Below are positions 1 through 15,400 of a stretch of 64,000 nt of DNA, one piece after another (the first letter of the stretch is position 1; the number at the start of each line of letters is the position of its first letter). Source of the stretch: Diorhabda sublineata (taxonomy: Eukaryota; Arthropoda; Insecta; Coleoptera; Chrysomelidae); the NCBI RefSeq assembly GCF_026230105.1, contig NC_079476.1, positions 30,432,559 to 30,496,558 on the forward strand, written 5' to 3'. Both the position numbers and the translations under genes were made by a program. The notes below the pieces were generated by a model. It was given only the letters and a program-made list of their open reading frames with translations, was not told the origin of the DNA and made no database searches.

Positions 1-340
1 TTTTTTGTGCCTCCGTGTTTTCGCAAAACACAAAGGACGAGGTTTGGAAACAGTGTCTTCTATGTAATTTTTGGGTTCTCGAACTGTGTGCCGTTATAGA
101 GAAAGACATGTTTGCAATTTTGTGGAGTGACGATACAAGTGTTTTGTTTGATTATTTTTAATAACTTCAGAAAAAAAAAACATTTTTGTTTGGTCCAAAT
201 ACGGTAAGATGAAAAACACATTCACACAGTCATGATTCCCATTATTTATCAAAAACTCATTTAATTTACAAAATATTGGCAAAAAACTAAAGGGGTATTC
301 CGTAATACCCCCGTTACTCCATAGAATTTTAATCGCTTAC

Positions 341-494
341 CTTTTTTAGCGTATATAGTTTCATGTATTTTCCAATGTATGCTTTCAAAGCATCATTTGG
401 ACTATTTTGTACCCAAATTAGACATATTTTCCCATCTTGAATGTTGAAGTCAAAAATCAATATTGCCGATGTGATCGATATACTAATTGATCCA
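341..494 (-). CDS. DNAI7: DNAI7 exon 16 (last exon in window)
   Basis: Residues 751-802: GSISISITSAILIFDFNIQD, KICLIWVQ and a Lys-rich end, followed by donor GTAAGC. It corresponds to the beta-rich TVTTVFTEIQIQIKENLC stretch of human CASC1. I found no continuation in 1-340, so at least one more exon lies outside. Confidence 0.9.
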
Positions 495-3400
495 CTACAA
501 TAAACAAATTATAATTTATTATTCAATAACTAGAATAGATAATGTATTTTAAAGCTAGAAGAAATTAAAATGTTCAGTTTTATGTACTTTTTATAACTTT
601 CAATAGTTGTAACATGCCATTCGGCTTGTTGACCTCCCACTTTATTCGAGAAATTCAATAAAATCAATCCAAATTGAATCGAATTTTTCCCCATTTACAC
701 TATAACTATCAAAGTAAATTTGTGGTGATTTTGTTCTTTATATGGTAAGTTGGTAAGCTGGTAAGTTTTTCTTTGCTTTTTTTATTGTACTAACAAAAAT
801 TTATATGGTTTTGTTTTAAGAAAATTTTGGATGACACTTTCAGCTTTCTTATATGTTGAAGAATTAGCTCCTTTCATTCAAATCTCTTCTTTCTACTCGT
901 TCCTTTTTCCGTAATTTCCATCTATGTTCCCGTTTCCGTCCTCAGCTGCCATGTTGAGAGTTTCAAACCAACAGATTAAAAATACAACTCACTCTAATAA
1001 CTGCGAATTTAGTTGAGGGCTGCAACCATCCCGGTCTTATCTGATTTATTTCCAATTTATAACTGCTTTAGTTCGTTGTGCTCTTTTGGATGAGAATTTA
1101 CCATTTTTTCAATAAATTTATTATTGCTGAAACTCTTTTTATTGTTCTTAGCAATAAATATTAATTTGGATAATCGTCTCCGGGAATAGTTTTAGATTAT
1201 TCAATTTTTCGTTTTTAATTTAATTCATAAGATTTTCCGCGTTTTTTGATTAATTGTTAACGTCGTTTGTTTAAAAGCTGGTGGCGTCCAATTCAATATT
1301 AATTGTTCACCCCAAGTACCAGTTATTATATATTTTAACTGAGACCGAATATTACTGAGGACGATTCTCCTGCCGGGGAATTTATGGTTATATAATTTTT
1401 TCTTAATTCTCGACTTTTGTCACATAGAAACGTGCTCTAAACCTCATCGACTACTTTTTGAAAATTTTATATTATTGGAAGATATAAAAGCATATTAAGG
1501 TTACGTTCCAGTAATGCTCTCATCCGGACTATTAAACTTACAGTTCCCATATTTTAATAGGGCTTTTCAAGAATTATGATAGGGTTAATCTGATTATGAG
1601 AGTTATCCGGATCACGTCCCCTGTTATTCGGAAACTGATCGAAACAATCGGATTCTCTGTGACCCGATTGTTTCGAGTCACAGAGATATGCAAAAATCTT
1701 TCCGACCCTAGCTGTCGTCTCGAATTATAAAAATTTTACATTGCCTTAATATAGTTATCTATTATTTTAATATTGTAAGCAGCGTAATTGAAAGGTTACT
1801 GATGTTTTGGTTTATATACTATTCAACTTAAAAAATTTATTGATATTCAAATTTGGTGTGTCGTTAATAACTGCCAATATTAATTAAACACCTAGGAGCT
1901 ATTTTACCATTGAAGGTTTATGAAAGTCAAGTCCAATTCGAGTAGGTGTGCAGCACGGGCACGGTACGCGGGCGGCGGAAACAATGGACGACTGCAGGCC
2001 GCATATAATTTTATCAATAGATCAAATTTTTTTATGTAAAAATAAACAAAATAAAATTGCAAAATAAAAATATGGTAGCTCATTATTCTCAACTCTTTAT
2101 AAACATTCCTATTTTGGGTCAGAGATGACAATAGTTGAAGGCGTTTTTGGTGACGTTTACAACTACTTGTAGCCATTTTACACAGATTGATACAGTGAAA
2201 AATGATTGAAAGACGTTATTTCTCTGTAATATTCAAATACAAACTGTCGTATACAACGAGCGATGCAAGAAACACTGCTCACACGTCCTCTTCTCTTCTC
2301 TACACCAATAGCACCCGATAACGACATTGATTGGGCGCATAAATCAAACAGTGTCAAATTCTAATCAAATTTCTTTTTAAGTATATGCTTATATAATCAG
2401 AATATATTAAATAAAACCCATGCGCAAAAAAATTTTTTTTGTTGACTCGTGTTAAATATGAACACCATTTGGGTCTATTTTTTATGTGATTCAAAAAATA
2501 GACAAAACTACAAATTAGTGTCGGATTTGTCGAGGAATTTTATCGGAACTAATTTATAATAGTTATATACAGGAGCAAAAGTATTAGTTTTTAGTTGGAA
2601 CAATTTTTGAATCATAAAGCATTTAATATGAGAGAGAAGATATGAAATAGATTCGAAAAGATATAAATGAACAATGGATTGATTCCTTACTTTTCTTCTG
2701 GTTTTATTTCCCATGCTTGATATGGTAAATTACTATATTTCAACGAAGCTAATCCAAAGATTCCGAAAACTTGTGATCTAAATGATAACGTTCCCTTCTC
2801 TTCATTGTGCTTTAAATCGTGAATATATTTGTTGGTCCAGTACTTTTCTTTGTCATCCCAAATACATACTAGAGGTAACTCTAGAAATATCACGTGCTTA
2901 GGCCACCTAGAATTACGTGGACATTTTTGCAAAGATCATTAGAAAAAACATCAAAATATTCACGTTAAGCTAATGTATATTAAAGAATCCAATGCTTCCT
3001 CGTTTTTCTTCATCTCTTCCTCTAACTCTTCTGGTGCTTTTCTAACGTCGGGATCTGATGGCACCGGAGGCGTATAACTTGTGAAGAAGTCCACGTGCTC
3101 AAGTTGCTTGGGAACAAATACTAAAACAAATGTTATTACATCCCCAAGAATGATATAAGTGATACAGAGAAAATATCGAATTTTGCCGTACAATAAAATA
3201 TACGTGTAAGTATGATTACGAGGATGGACCCAGAAGTACTAAGCCCAACAAAAAAAAACACCAAAACCCTTCTTATAATAAGAATCGTCAAACACCTCAA
3301 AATAGCCATTAACTGCCGACATCACCTCTTCATTGTTGGAACATCTTTGATCACCAAGCAATTTTTTTAAGTCTAGGAACAGAAAATAATCCGAGGAGCT

Positions 3401-6400
3401 ACTAAATCTGGCGAATAGGGTGCATAAGGTAGGAATTCAAACTTAATAATAACGGATGTATGATGTGGTGCATTTTCTTGATGAAACAACATTTTGTTCT
3501 TAGTCAAATGCGGCCGTTTTTGCATGATTCGCATAAAACTCGCCGTTGATAGTTTTTCCTTTTTCAAGATAGTCAATGAAAATTATCCCACGCGCATCCC
3601 AAAAAACCGACACTATGACCTTGTCTGCAGAAGGAACGGTCTTTGCCTCTTTGGAGACGTTTCTCACTTTTCAGTCCATTGGTTGAAAGTTTAACAAAGA
3701 TTAAAAAGTTCCTAATCCGCCGAGAAGATCCCCTAAGCCTTAGATTGACCGTGATAAAATATTATATTTGGCCTATACTTTCGTATGGTGTGGAGATGTG
3801 GTCCCTGAAAGTGAGGTCCTTAAACAGAATAGAAGCAATGGAAATGTGGCTGTTGCGCAGACTTCTACCGATCTCATGGACCGAGCACATGACGAATGAA
3901 GAAGTACTGACGAGAGCAGGTGTGGAGAGAGAGAGAGAGAGATCTGATCGCGAAAAGTATCTTATTTGGAACACATCCTGTGAGGACTGAGATACCTCAA
4001 CGCTCATAGTGACAGGAAAGATCGACAGAAGGAGAGGACCAGGGCGTAAACAACATTCCTGGTTACGGAATATAAGAGACTGGTGTGGCAACAATTATTC
4101 GTCGTGCAGAAGAGGGGTGCTTCAGATAATAGATTATCAAGTTTAGGACAAGAGAACACCTACACGCTACAAAGTGTGTGGTACTTGAAGAAGAAGAAGG
4201 TTGAAACACTCGATGGAAACATCTGCAGCACGCTGTTTTTGTTCTATTGTTTCTGACTACGACAGGTCAAAACTCAAATTTTTATAAGTCTTTCTAAGTA
4301 TAAAGTTACAATATACTGAATAATTTTTTTAGATTGAAACCGCGCTATTTAGCGTGTAATATGTCACTATTTCATATTTTAATTCGTTGCAAACTGGCCA
4401 ACTGCAAAATAGTTTACAAATCTCGACGAATCCTAACTAAATTTTGAAAGAAAATCGGCTCTCCTGAAGAATATTACGCTAGGGAGATGACGAAACAATT
4501 AGCAGTTTATGGCTATTTGAGCCAGATCATTCCGTACCTAAATCAGTACAATTCTTACACATCTACATCAACATCAACAGTTGTAAGCCAGTCTGCAAAG
4601 CCATAAGCCTCATTAAAATATTAAAGTTCTTTATTTAATATGACAATACAACAGAATAACAAAAAGCATTTAGTTATCCTACTAAACAACGAAAAAACTT
4701 AAAAATAGGGCGTAAACTGGGCTAATTACTATTATTTTTCTTATTTTAATGTATTGTAGTTATTGTTCTACCCTTATCCAAAAAATAAATCATAATTACT
4801 CCATGGTAATCCCAAAAAACTGAAGCAAGAGCTTTTCCAGCAGATTTTTGGACTCGGAACTTCTTAGGTCTTGGAGAACCAGAGTGCCGCCATTCCATCG
4901 ATTGTTGCTTTGTTTCTGAATCGTAGAAATGTACCCAAGTCTCATCCATAGTAACAACTCGGTTTAAGAAGTCTACATCGTTTTCAAATTGAGCACAGAT
5001 CGAAAGCGATGCTTCTATCTTTGCACGCTTTCAACATTCAAACACTTGGGGATACGAGGCAACAATTTTTCTCATGACCAAATCGATGTGAACTGTATGA
5101 TGAACGCATTCGTATAAAATATTCCGTGCTTCAGATATCCGTTTTAGCCCAATTCGCTATATTTTTGTCTACTTTTTCATTTTCTGTGGAAATAACCCCA
5201 AATGTGGCTATTTAATCCATTATTTGTCCTTTTATCATTATATTTTCCTCAAGTTCCATTGTCCTTTTTTTCTACTTCCTTACTCTTGCCTTTTTTGATT
5301 TTATGTTGTTTACATTCATGGGTCTATTTTTTTTTCATATTCCTAAATGTATCTGTTACAATTACTATGTTGTTTGCATATTCTGATTAATCTGTTTTAA
5401 CCGATTCTAGGTGATTGTAGCCAATTATTTATGGTTCTTATTCTTTGTTTCTCTTTTTTATTTGCAAATGCTCCTTCTACGTTTTCTAATCATTGTATTT
5501 CCTTATTACTGTTATTATAAATGAAAATAAATAGTAAATTGACAGGTTAGGTACACAAATTGACAAATGAGAAATCAAAATATTCCCAAATTTTCATTAC
5601 TTACATCTTGTAATATTCAAATCCAAAATAACATAATCTTGAGGTTGAGGTGGTTGGTGTAGCAAATTTATGTGATATACACCACCAAGTATTACGTATT
5701 TCCTTAAATTCACTACATTTTGAGGTAAATCTAACAAAAACTGCTCTCTGGCTTCGGCGTATAACTTTTCTGAAAATAAATCGAAAAAGAATCGTTTCAA
5801 CAGAAATTATTACAATATTACAATATTAAGTCATAAGAGTCAAATGACTGGGGACACTCAACATTCATTTTTAACTTTATTATATTGAAACAAAACGCGG
5901 GTTCCGAAAAATTGAATTGTTTAGTAAGGTGTTTTCTGCTAGAAAAACGACATACCTTCTACAGAACAGGCATATTGACTGGCAGTAGGCTCTAGCTTTT
6001 TGTATGGCACTTGGGGAATGTCTTCATCTGACGCGAACTCTTCTGGTTCTGGTACTAATATTACTGCATTTTCATTTTCAGGATCTATAACTGGGCGAGG
6101 CTTTTTATCGCGATTGTCATATTTGTATTGTAATTTAATACGCCATTCTTTTTTACAGGATTCCTTCAAATCTAAAAAAAAACGTAGGGTCAATTTGCTT
6201 CTATATCAGTTATTTCTCCTTTTGTATTTTTTAATAATTGTTTGTTTTTAAAAATGTGAAAGAAAACAAATAACGATGTTTTGTGAATGAAATTAACAAA
6301 TATAACGATCTGCAACTCATTTTAAAAAACAATTAATTGGTTATTGAAGATTCATGGTGATGCATTGAATCTACGTGTATTTTCAAATTTAATTACTACC

Positions 6401-9400
6401 TAAATCGTAATGTGCAGGTATTGTAGGGCAATCGAAGAATTCACAATTATCACTTAAATGATCATATGTCAGATTCATGACTCTCAATGCCATTTTTTCC
6501 AGATCCATAGTAGCTGGCAAGATTACTTGCAAACCATTTAAATTTTTGAAGGTGATATCTATTCTTGGCCTGAAATAAGTTTCAATAAAATATAAAATTG
6601 GATATTTGGATATACAATTTTATTCTAGAGCTTCACACGAGCTGGAGACTTTTCTCAATCTAGTTGCGGTTTTTCGAAACGAAATATAACGAGACATTTT
6701 TGAAAATAGTTCCGGTGCTACCATGACCATACATAGTGAGACCCGAGGGCCATTTCTGTCCATTTTTTTATATTATACTCACTTTAATAGAAAATTGTTA
6801 GCATTATCATACGCGTTTAATTTTTCTCCTCATCGATCTCACAATATTTAACATGTAGTAATCATCCGTGGTATATTTAATTTTTGTCTTTTTATATAAG
6901 TTTCAAAGCATGACGGAAAAATTCTCTTAAGCCGTTTAACCGGCAATGCACTGTTTGAAGATTATTGAGGCTATTAGCTTCATCAAATTCTTACAAACAA
7001 ATTACTGAAGGGAATGAAGTCGAAATTTCCCAGTTCTCGTTTCAAAGATGTCACTTCAAATAGAAAAAAATAGATAATGTCATTTTTGCTAGCATCATCC
7101 TTTTATTCGCCGGTATTTTGTCTAGTTAAAAAGTAGAGTTTAACCAGCAATTCATTGTTTTGAAATTTCCGAGGCTATTCAATAAAGAAAATATTTACAA
7201 ATAAATTATTGGCAGGAATAAACTGAAAATTCTTAAAGTTGTTGTTTTCAAGATGACACTTCAAATGCTCATCCATTTTATGAAGGACTTATTAATTGAA
7301 AAATTATACAGTAGAGTGTCGATTATACCAAACGTAGGTCAACCCAAAAGGAAAAAGAAACCAAAAAATACAAATTTGAATCGTGCACCAAGCGAGCGAC
7401 CGACCGAACTTTCGTACGACATGGCGTGCACGTCATATCTGTGAACAATTGTCAGAGATTGTTTGCTTTTGTTCAAATTGATTGTAACTATGTCGTTTAA
7501 ACGTAAACTCATAGTGCTCAGTTTCTCTGATAAATTTAAAATATTGGATCAGTTGGAGATGGTGCTGAAAGATCAAGCTTAGCTCGGGAATATTGGGAGA
7601 ACCGTGATGTTTTTACCAAATTTGCTTGAATGTGATCGATCTATTTGAACTTTTTTGAAGATTATCCAAATAATAGGTTATCCGGGCATAGACAATTGTG
7701 ACGTATACGTGACGCTCTACTTACTTTGGTGGTCTTCTCGGATTTGGTAAAGGCGTCGGTAACTGTACCCTCAACCATAGACATAAAGTAACATAGGGGT
7801 CCTTGTAATTGTAATCGGCTGTCGGTATATCAAGTCTCACCAAATTTTTAGAAACGTTTCTAAGAAGTCTGTAAGTCGCAACATCTAAACTCATTTGCTG
7901 ATGCTCGATGTAAAGTTGACGAATCTAAAACATCAGATGACATGAAATTTATCAAATAAATGAGTTTGAAAACTGAATTTGGAAATAGAAAGTTGAAACC
8001 TTAAATGCTATGCAAAAAAATATTGAATCCGCACGAGGGTGCTCACTTTTCCTAAACCAATATCTTATTATTTTAAACGATGTATCGATTCTAGAGACTA
8101 GATATTTCTGTAGATTTGGTCTGTTAGAACTGCATGAGACTATTTCCATATAAAAAGGAAACCGGAAGGAATATAGAGAGAGTTATTCTACGTCAAATAT
8201 CAAAAATGTGACTGGCATATAGCGTTGCATAGAAATAGCAAAAAGAATCGGACACTCTAATACAAAATCGACTATGTCAAAATATGATTTACTTGCACCA
8301 AAATCAGAATACAGAATTACAACTCATCGAATACTCAAATTATCGAAGAGGTTTTTTAAGATATTAATTCTTACTATTTTCTTTAACAGGACTTACCCAC
8401 AACCAATTTTTTAATTTTTCACTATTGTCATCTGCTTCAGGTGGCATTGTAATTAATTCCTCCAAACTTCCGATAAGCTTGAAATTAAAGTATTAAAATA
8501 AATAAAAAAACTAGTATAGTTACAACTGACGACGAAATACAGCAGTTGTAGCATGTGAATGGGGTACTAGCCATTATGCGCGTGTTAAATACTATACTTT
8601 ATCCATAACTACGAGGGTTGATATTTAAGTTTTGAGATAAACAAATAAAAACAAATATTTATAATTGGATATAGATTTATTGTTTGTGAAAATATTTTCC
8701 ATTAGGGTCAATACACTTTTGCATGCATTTGAACCAATTGTCGAAGCATTCATTCCATTCCGATAGAGGTACCTCCAAAACATGTGATTTGAACGCATAA
8801 ACCGTTTCTTCAGGTTTGGAAACGCAATTTATTTTTGATCTTCGGGAATAAGAAGAAATCATTGGCCTTTACGGCGGATAACCCTTCGATAATTCGATAT
8901 TTTGATTGAGAGAGAATCCTCTGTCCTCTGCGATTGGTTTCCCTGTTTTCTTTTCGAACATTTCTGGCAAACAAATGCTAGTGTACCATCCATTATTGAC
9001 CATTCTAAGCAGCTCTAATGGAACGGTGTAGACATATCCAGTTATTCCAAAAAATCAGACGACCACTTGCTTCGAAGTACTTCGTGTGCGAACAATTTTT
9101 GTTGAATTTGGCTCGTCTTGGAAGACCGATAATGTTGATTGTAATTTAGTTTCGGATACATATGCATAGATCCATGATTCGTTGAAGCCTCGCGATTATA
9201 TTATATGATATCCAATGCGAACAAATCTTTTTAACAGCCAAATGTTCATGCCACATAATGATCTTGCAATATCAGTTTACGCACAGATGAAGTGCCACCG
9301 CGTTTGACATCGGAAAACCAGCGAAACACGGTGGCTCGAGATGATGCTTCATCACCAAAAGTCGACGCACGATGATCGTCATAATTCTGTTGGTATAATC

Positions 9401-12400
9401 CATTTCGAAAGTCATAGAAAATCATCGCACGAAAGTGTTTACAATTAAATTCTATTTTTTAACCAAAATGAATCCATCTATAAGTAAATCAAATAGCACT
9501 CGTATGACATTACGTTCTGAGTACGTTCAAGATTGAAAATGTCAAAGTTTATGATCTCAGATTTGACATAATCATATCAGTCATTCAGCCATATCTGGAA
9601 ACTTAAGTAGCCACCTTTCAATTAATGGTTACGTCAATACCACACAATAAATATATGCTACTGTCCTCGTCATCTTGTAGTGGCATTTGATAATCTTCGG
9701 AACGAATTTCTTGAGTACAATTCTGGTTTATTTTGTTCTAAAAACGTGCTTTCACGTAGAAGCTCTCTAGGTGGAAGTTTAGTAGAAGTATATTTTCGGT
9801 ATACTATAATTTTTTCCCATTATCACTTGGATGTTTTTGAAAGTTCAACAACATACGCCGGCATAGCATTTTGTGTCACTTGTCAATTCATAAAAAATTT
9901 AGTAGAGGTACCGTAGCATGATTTTGACTCGTTACGCATGTTTTTTACCGTAACGCTAGTCGATTTTTATGCACCAGGGGGTAATAAAACCTACTAAGTA
10001 ATTCAAAACTCACGAAGGGTTGTTTTAAATATTATTACAGAATAATCGTTTTATTGGTCTTCTCTATAAACTATACAGAACAATAGAAGAAGGTTTTAAC
10101 TGGTTAAAAGCTCTGGGTATTAAAGATAACATAATCGTAAGATCTATAGTACATATTTGCCAATAAAAGTTGGAAATTCTGTTTGATTACAATTCCAAGA
10201 ATCTATTCCCGACAAATTTCACCGAAAATAGGTTTTCCATATAGTAGGGACGTTGAATTTGTGTTTTCTTGACAGCTTAGTTCAGTTGCAACTTGCAAGA
10301 TGCAGTTTGAAATTTATCGTGAATTCTAGTTGATTATGGACAATTTGGAAAGGTCGCGTAAACGCCAAAAAATCGTTCCTTTGGCAGTTAATGGGAAAAC
10401 ATTGATATTTATTTGTTTCAAATCATTTAGAGACAAACATTTATGTAAAAGTGTGGATGATAACCTGAAGTTAATTAGTAGTTCGCTTGGTATTGGAAAA
10501 TCTGTTATTTATAGAGTTATTGAAGAAGATAAATATGGCAAGTTCCAAACAGCACGTAACAAACATCTCAAATAGAAAATCATTTGAAAGAAAGACTTCG
10601 AAGGAAAGTTCATACTTTCTTCTTTAGAAAAGGATTTCTGATAGTAGATAAAGTGATTGTCACCGTTCGAGATGATAAGGATTACCCTAATTCGATGCAT
10701 GAAATCTTCCAAAAGAAATAGGTTTTCACTGGAAAAAGCATACAAGAAAATCTATTTTTATAGTAAGAAACGTATGGAGACGAGATTACCTAAAGACTAT
10801 GAAAGGATTTATAATTCAAGAAAGAAACACATTTTCATATAGATGTAACATGGATCAATATGGGACATACACCAAATAAATTTTGGCAAGATGAAATTGT
10901 TACAGGCTTTACCAATTAATTTTTCTACTGGTTTAAACCCATTAACATAAAAGGGGTATAGACTGATAATAGTAGCATTTCGAACGGTTCCGTTAAATGT
11001 GGTTTATTTACTTTCGAATCTACTCGTTTCTGTGATAATTATGAGGAGATGAATGCAGATGACAGGGTTTCAGAATTGTCATATAGATTTAGTCTAGCTT
11101 CATGCTTACTAGCAAATATTTTTATTTTGTATTTAACTGTTGAGATATCTTTGTCAGATCGTTGTTACGAATGTATCTCGTTGTACTGTGAATTGAAAAG
11201 TTAAAATGCTCTTTATATTGATGTTCTTTGCCCATCCTTTAAGTTGGTATCCAAAGAGCCCTATCAGTTTTAGTATTTAATTGTATATTATAATTCTGTT
11301 ATACGCCCATAACTTAGAATGGCATAATATCCAGTAATAATTACTATATATTGATATTAGTTCTTCTAATTCTTTAACATGCTTAAATTTATCGCACTTC
11401 TCTCTATTGGTAAGATTTTCCATCAATATCTTTAGGTTAGTTAAGCTTTTATCTGGGAATTCTACCTGTACAAATTTTTTATAGAACTTTGTAGTTTTCC
11501 CATTGACCATTTTAATTTGACAGTATAGTCAGTAATACAGTGACATCTGCGAAAGTCTCTATTACTCTTCTATATCTAGAGTATTTTTGCATATTGCATC
11601 CTATTTAATTTATGGATCAAGCTCGATCTGGGTCACATCTAAGCAGCAGACTAGTTTCTCTTCTACACTCTATGTATCAAAGAAAAATAGTAAATCAAAC
11701 CTCAATAAACACATTCTCTTATTCCCGATTATATCAAATTGAGCTTCCAATTTCATCAACATTTATAATAAGGGATTCAACTTGCAAATCGATGACAATG
11801 TCTATATTCCACATTTTAGTTTCAACCTTTTCTTGGGCATGTTGAATACACTTTTTCCTCTTATCAGACGTAATTATCTGAATATGTTTTATTTTCTGCT
11901 GCTACATATTATTTCACATCTGCCCATATCAACACAATTCTTTGACAATTTCTAAAAGCTCTGCCTCAACTATCGTTTGATGTGGAAGTAAGCTATTATT
12001 GAACATCTGCTATCCTTGATACCATTGTTGGAATTTTCTCATATTGCCTTGTGTGATCCTAAGCATTGTCTAATATGACAGCACAATTCTCTTCGGTAGG
12101 ATTTTGGAAAACCAATTTTCTCGTGATAGTCTACGTTTTTTTTTTTTTTTCGATTCAGATACCCAAAGCATCTGGCAGAAAACCATCTTATTTACCGAGG
12201 TGACAAATTGATAGCCTCTATCCTTTTCCTGAAATGAAATTTTTCCTATAAATACTGGATACTTTTTTGGGTCAGCCACTGCATGATTAGCTCTATACTC
12301 ACGAACGATTCGGTAGACGCTTGAAGAACATACTTCCGAAATATTTGCCGCTTTGGCGTCATCAACAGTCTTCTCATCATTTTCGTGTATTTCATTTTTA

Positions 12401-15400
12401 TGAATATTAACAATCACTGACAGTTTAAGAAAAAAGATATGAACGAAGACAAATTCGAACAATCTCTGTAGTATGATGCCGTCCTTTCCCACAACGCTTT
12501 TCATTTGTGGTACATAATGGTGCCTCTGATTTGGACAATTACGATGCCGCGCCTCGTTTCGCCCGGGATCTTCACGTAATGATCATGTCCTGATCATTTT
12601 TTTGGTTCACTATTTTCCCTCGATAAATAGATTCAGGTGCCTGTAGTCGGCAAATTTATTAGTAGTTGCTGGAGGAGATATAACCGCTCTGAAACGCAAT
12701 GGCGATTGACAATCAGCTATTGAGATTGAGAAAGATGCTGTAAATAAAATATAGAGTTCTATAACACTAAAACCAATTAATATATCAACAAGATATTCGG
12801 AACAAACATAAAAAGGAGCACCAAACTTCCGACCCCCATAGTCAGTTTACTGATTGTTTAACAATTAATTTGTTTAAAAAAAAACGAGTAATTATAACCA
12901 AATTTTATAGCATTGTTAAAGGAAACTATCAAAATTTGTGTTAAGTATTTTCTCTATAATTGTATCTTAGATAGTATAGTTGTAGATGGAGTATAGTATT
13001 CATCTTGCGTGAGTTATGACTTTCATTACCACTCGTTAAATAATATACAATCACCTGTTATTATATCGAGGACTTTTAAATTTTTCGACCTTACCTTTAA
13101 AGTATTCTCTGTTCTTATAGAAATATCTGATACGTTGGTATTTTCAATTTCATCTTCCCATATGTGAAGATACGTGTTCATTTGATCACAAAAATAAGGA
13201 TTTGGTAAATTACCGCATTCGACAAACAATTTCCACTGAAATGAAATTTCAAAAAATTATTAGTAGTTCATAAAAAATAAAATTCACTCCAATCATTTCG
13301 TTTTTCTTATTTCTTAGTTTGAAAGATCATATTAATGGATGGATATAAACTGGTCGCCAAGGTCGCCAACCCTTTACTTACATTTCGAAAAGGGTCGATA
13401 TTAATGAAATGTAAATATATCGCCGTGCCCGCGTTTTATTTTGACTACGTACCTCTGCATGTATGGAACAATAGGTGAATGCTTATTCACAATTTGCTTT
13501 CATTCATTGCTATTTCTTCCATCAAGCGAAATGAATCATAGTGTCAGTTATTGAGAGAAACGTGGGAGAAGCTTAATTGTTTGCGAAAGTTTTTCATTTT
13601 CCAAATACAAAGTTTTGAAAAGAGAAACAACATCATGGAGTTGTTGCCAAGGGTAAGCAAGGCTTAACACTATTGGAACAGAGAACCTGATATCCAGGAG
13701 GGACGATGCGCTCAACTAACTACGAATATAGAAAGGTCTTATAGAAAATTACTTATAGAGCTTCAGCAACAAACTTGCCACCGTTTCTTCTACCTCATCT
13801 ACTGATGTTGGCTGCATTAGAAGAAATATTTATAACAAAAATCGTGGATGGAGTTCTAGCAGTGCATACGGCAAAAAGCTGAATAATTTTTGTTTATTAA
13901 CAATATGAAAACAAATATGATTGGGTTTAGATGTGACCGATATGGATATACTATTTATGGACCGAATATTCTCATTCTGCAAAGTTCTTCTTATAGTTAC
14001 GAACTACAAAATGGCCATTTTGTTTCACTAGTGTTTTTTTGCTTTCAAGTAGGACAAATGACAAAAAAATGCTTATACCTATTGAAGTACAAGATTTATG
14101 AAAATTATTGTCTTACTTTTGATCCACCGCAAATTTTCGTTTATTTTGAAAAGGCCATCCGCATAGCATTAATGTGGGTTTGGCCAGATGTAAAAGTAAG
14201 CGATACTCGTATGGGATTCAAACTTCAAGTCAATCGGATTAAGTTCTGATTATGAATCAAAGACCGAAATAGGAATCTGGATCAAAAATACCGTCGAACT
14301 GACTTAATTTGATTCAATGTCGTATAAACCAGCGAGTGACCTTTTGGATATATTTTGTGACTATTTGTTAGAGAAATCGTCATCGAATATACCAACTTTT
14401 CTCCTACTTTGTGGGTTGAAGAAGGTACCTCGGTTAAAAGAACGACTAATTGTTGCAAATCGTTTCATGCAAACTTTAATTCTTCTTTATACAAAAAACA
14501 TTCCTTCATATATGTCTTCCTCGAAAAATTTAAAGAATGTCAATTTGAAACAAATATAAAAATATAAGTCTTCATGAGGGCATATCTCAGGAATGGACTA
14601 TATATAATATTGCAGCTTCAGGAAAAAAAATAACAAAGAGAAGCACATAGAAATTTTTTTTAAATTTGTAAAATTAAGTGGCACTTTATGTACAATAATC
14701 GAATTTTTTAAAAAACTTGCGCATGTTCATTTCACAAGTTTTAGTTTATTGTATTGAAGAAGAGGCTGGGGAGAATACATGTCTGTAAGTCCGGTTTTTT
14801 TAGCCGATTTTCATAAACATGCTGTTGTTTGAAAGAGCTTTTATCCAGTAGTACCATTTATATAAATTCTAACCAATTTAATTAGCAACGTGATTGTTAG
14901 ACGCTAGAGGGTGTTATTCCATATATTTTAGATACAGGGTTAATAGTTTTTTTAAAAGTAAACTAAATTAACATTGATATAAGGAAAATCGATTCCTTTT
15001 TCTGTGCCGAGATATCTTAAGAAATGTAAATGGCGAGAATATTTCTACAAATGTCTAGTAGGCTGATGAAGCACCTAACCAAATGAGGTTACGTTTCATT
15101 GTGATGGTAGAGTACATCGTCATAATATGCATTAATCCCCGTTAAATGCAAGAGATCTAACATTGGGATCGTTGGTCTGTAAATGATTGGTGTGGGATTT
15201 CAGGCGAACAAATAATTGTGCAATTTTTTTCATGAGAAACCGAACCAGCCTTCTAGAAGTTCTTCTTCTATCTTTTCTATAGGCAATTCTCCCTGTTTCT
15301 TTCTTTTGTTGTGCTTTTAAGTTATATTATCGCTCCATCTTTTCTGGGGTCGACAGACACTTCTCCTCCCGGCCGACGATTTGTCTCTTGTGATCTTTAC

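Noticed and set aside
1..340. Continuation of DNAI7 beyond exon 16
   Set aside because: Minus-strand frames here do not resemble the family and lack a suitable acceptor. Treated as intron.
1904..2176. 90-codon open frame on the minus strand
   Set aside because: Composition is random-like, it has no splice or family support, and it lies in a DNAI7 intron.
13026..13095. Extension of DNAI7 exon 8 to the later donor near 13055
   Set aside because: It would leave phase 1 against the phase-0 exon 9 and add residues absent from the family. The donor at 13095/13094 fits both.
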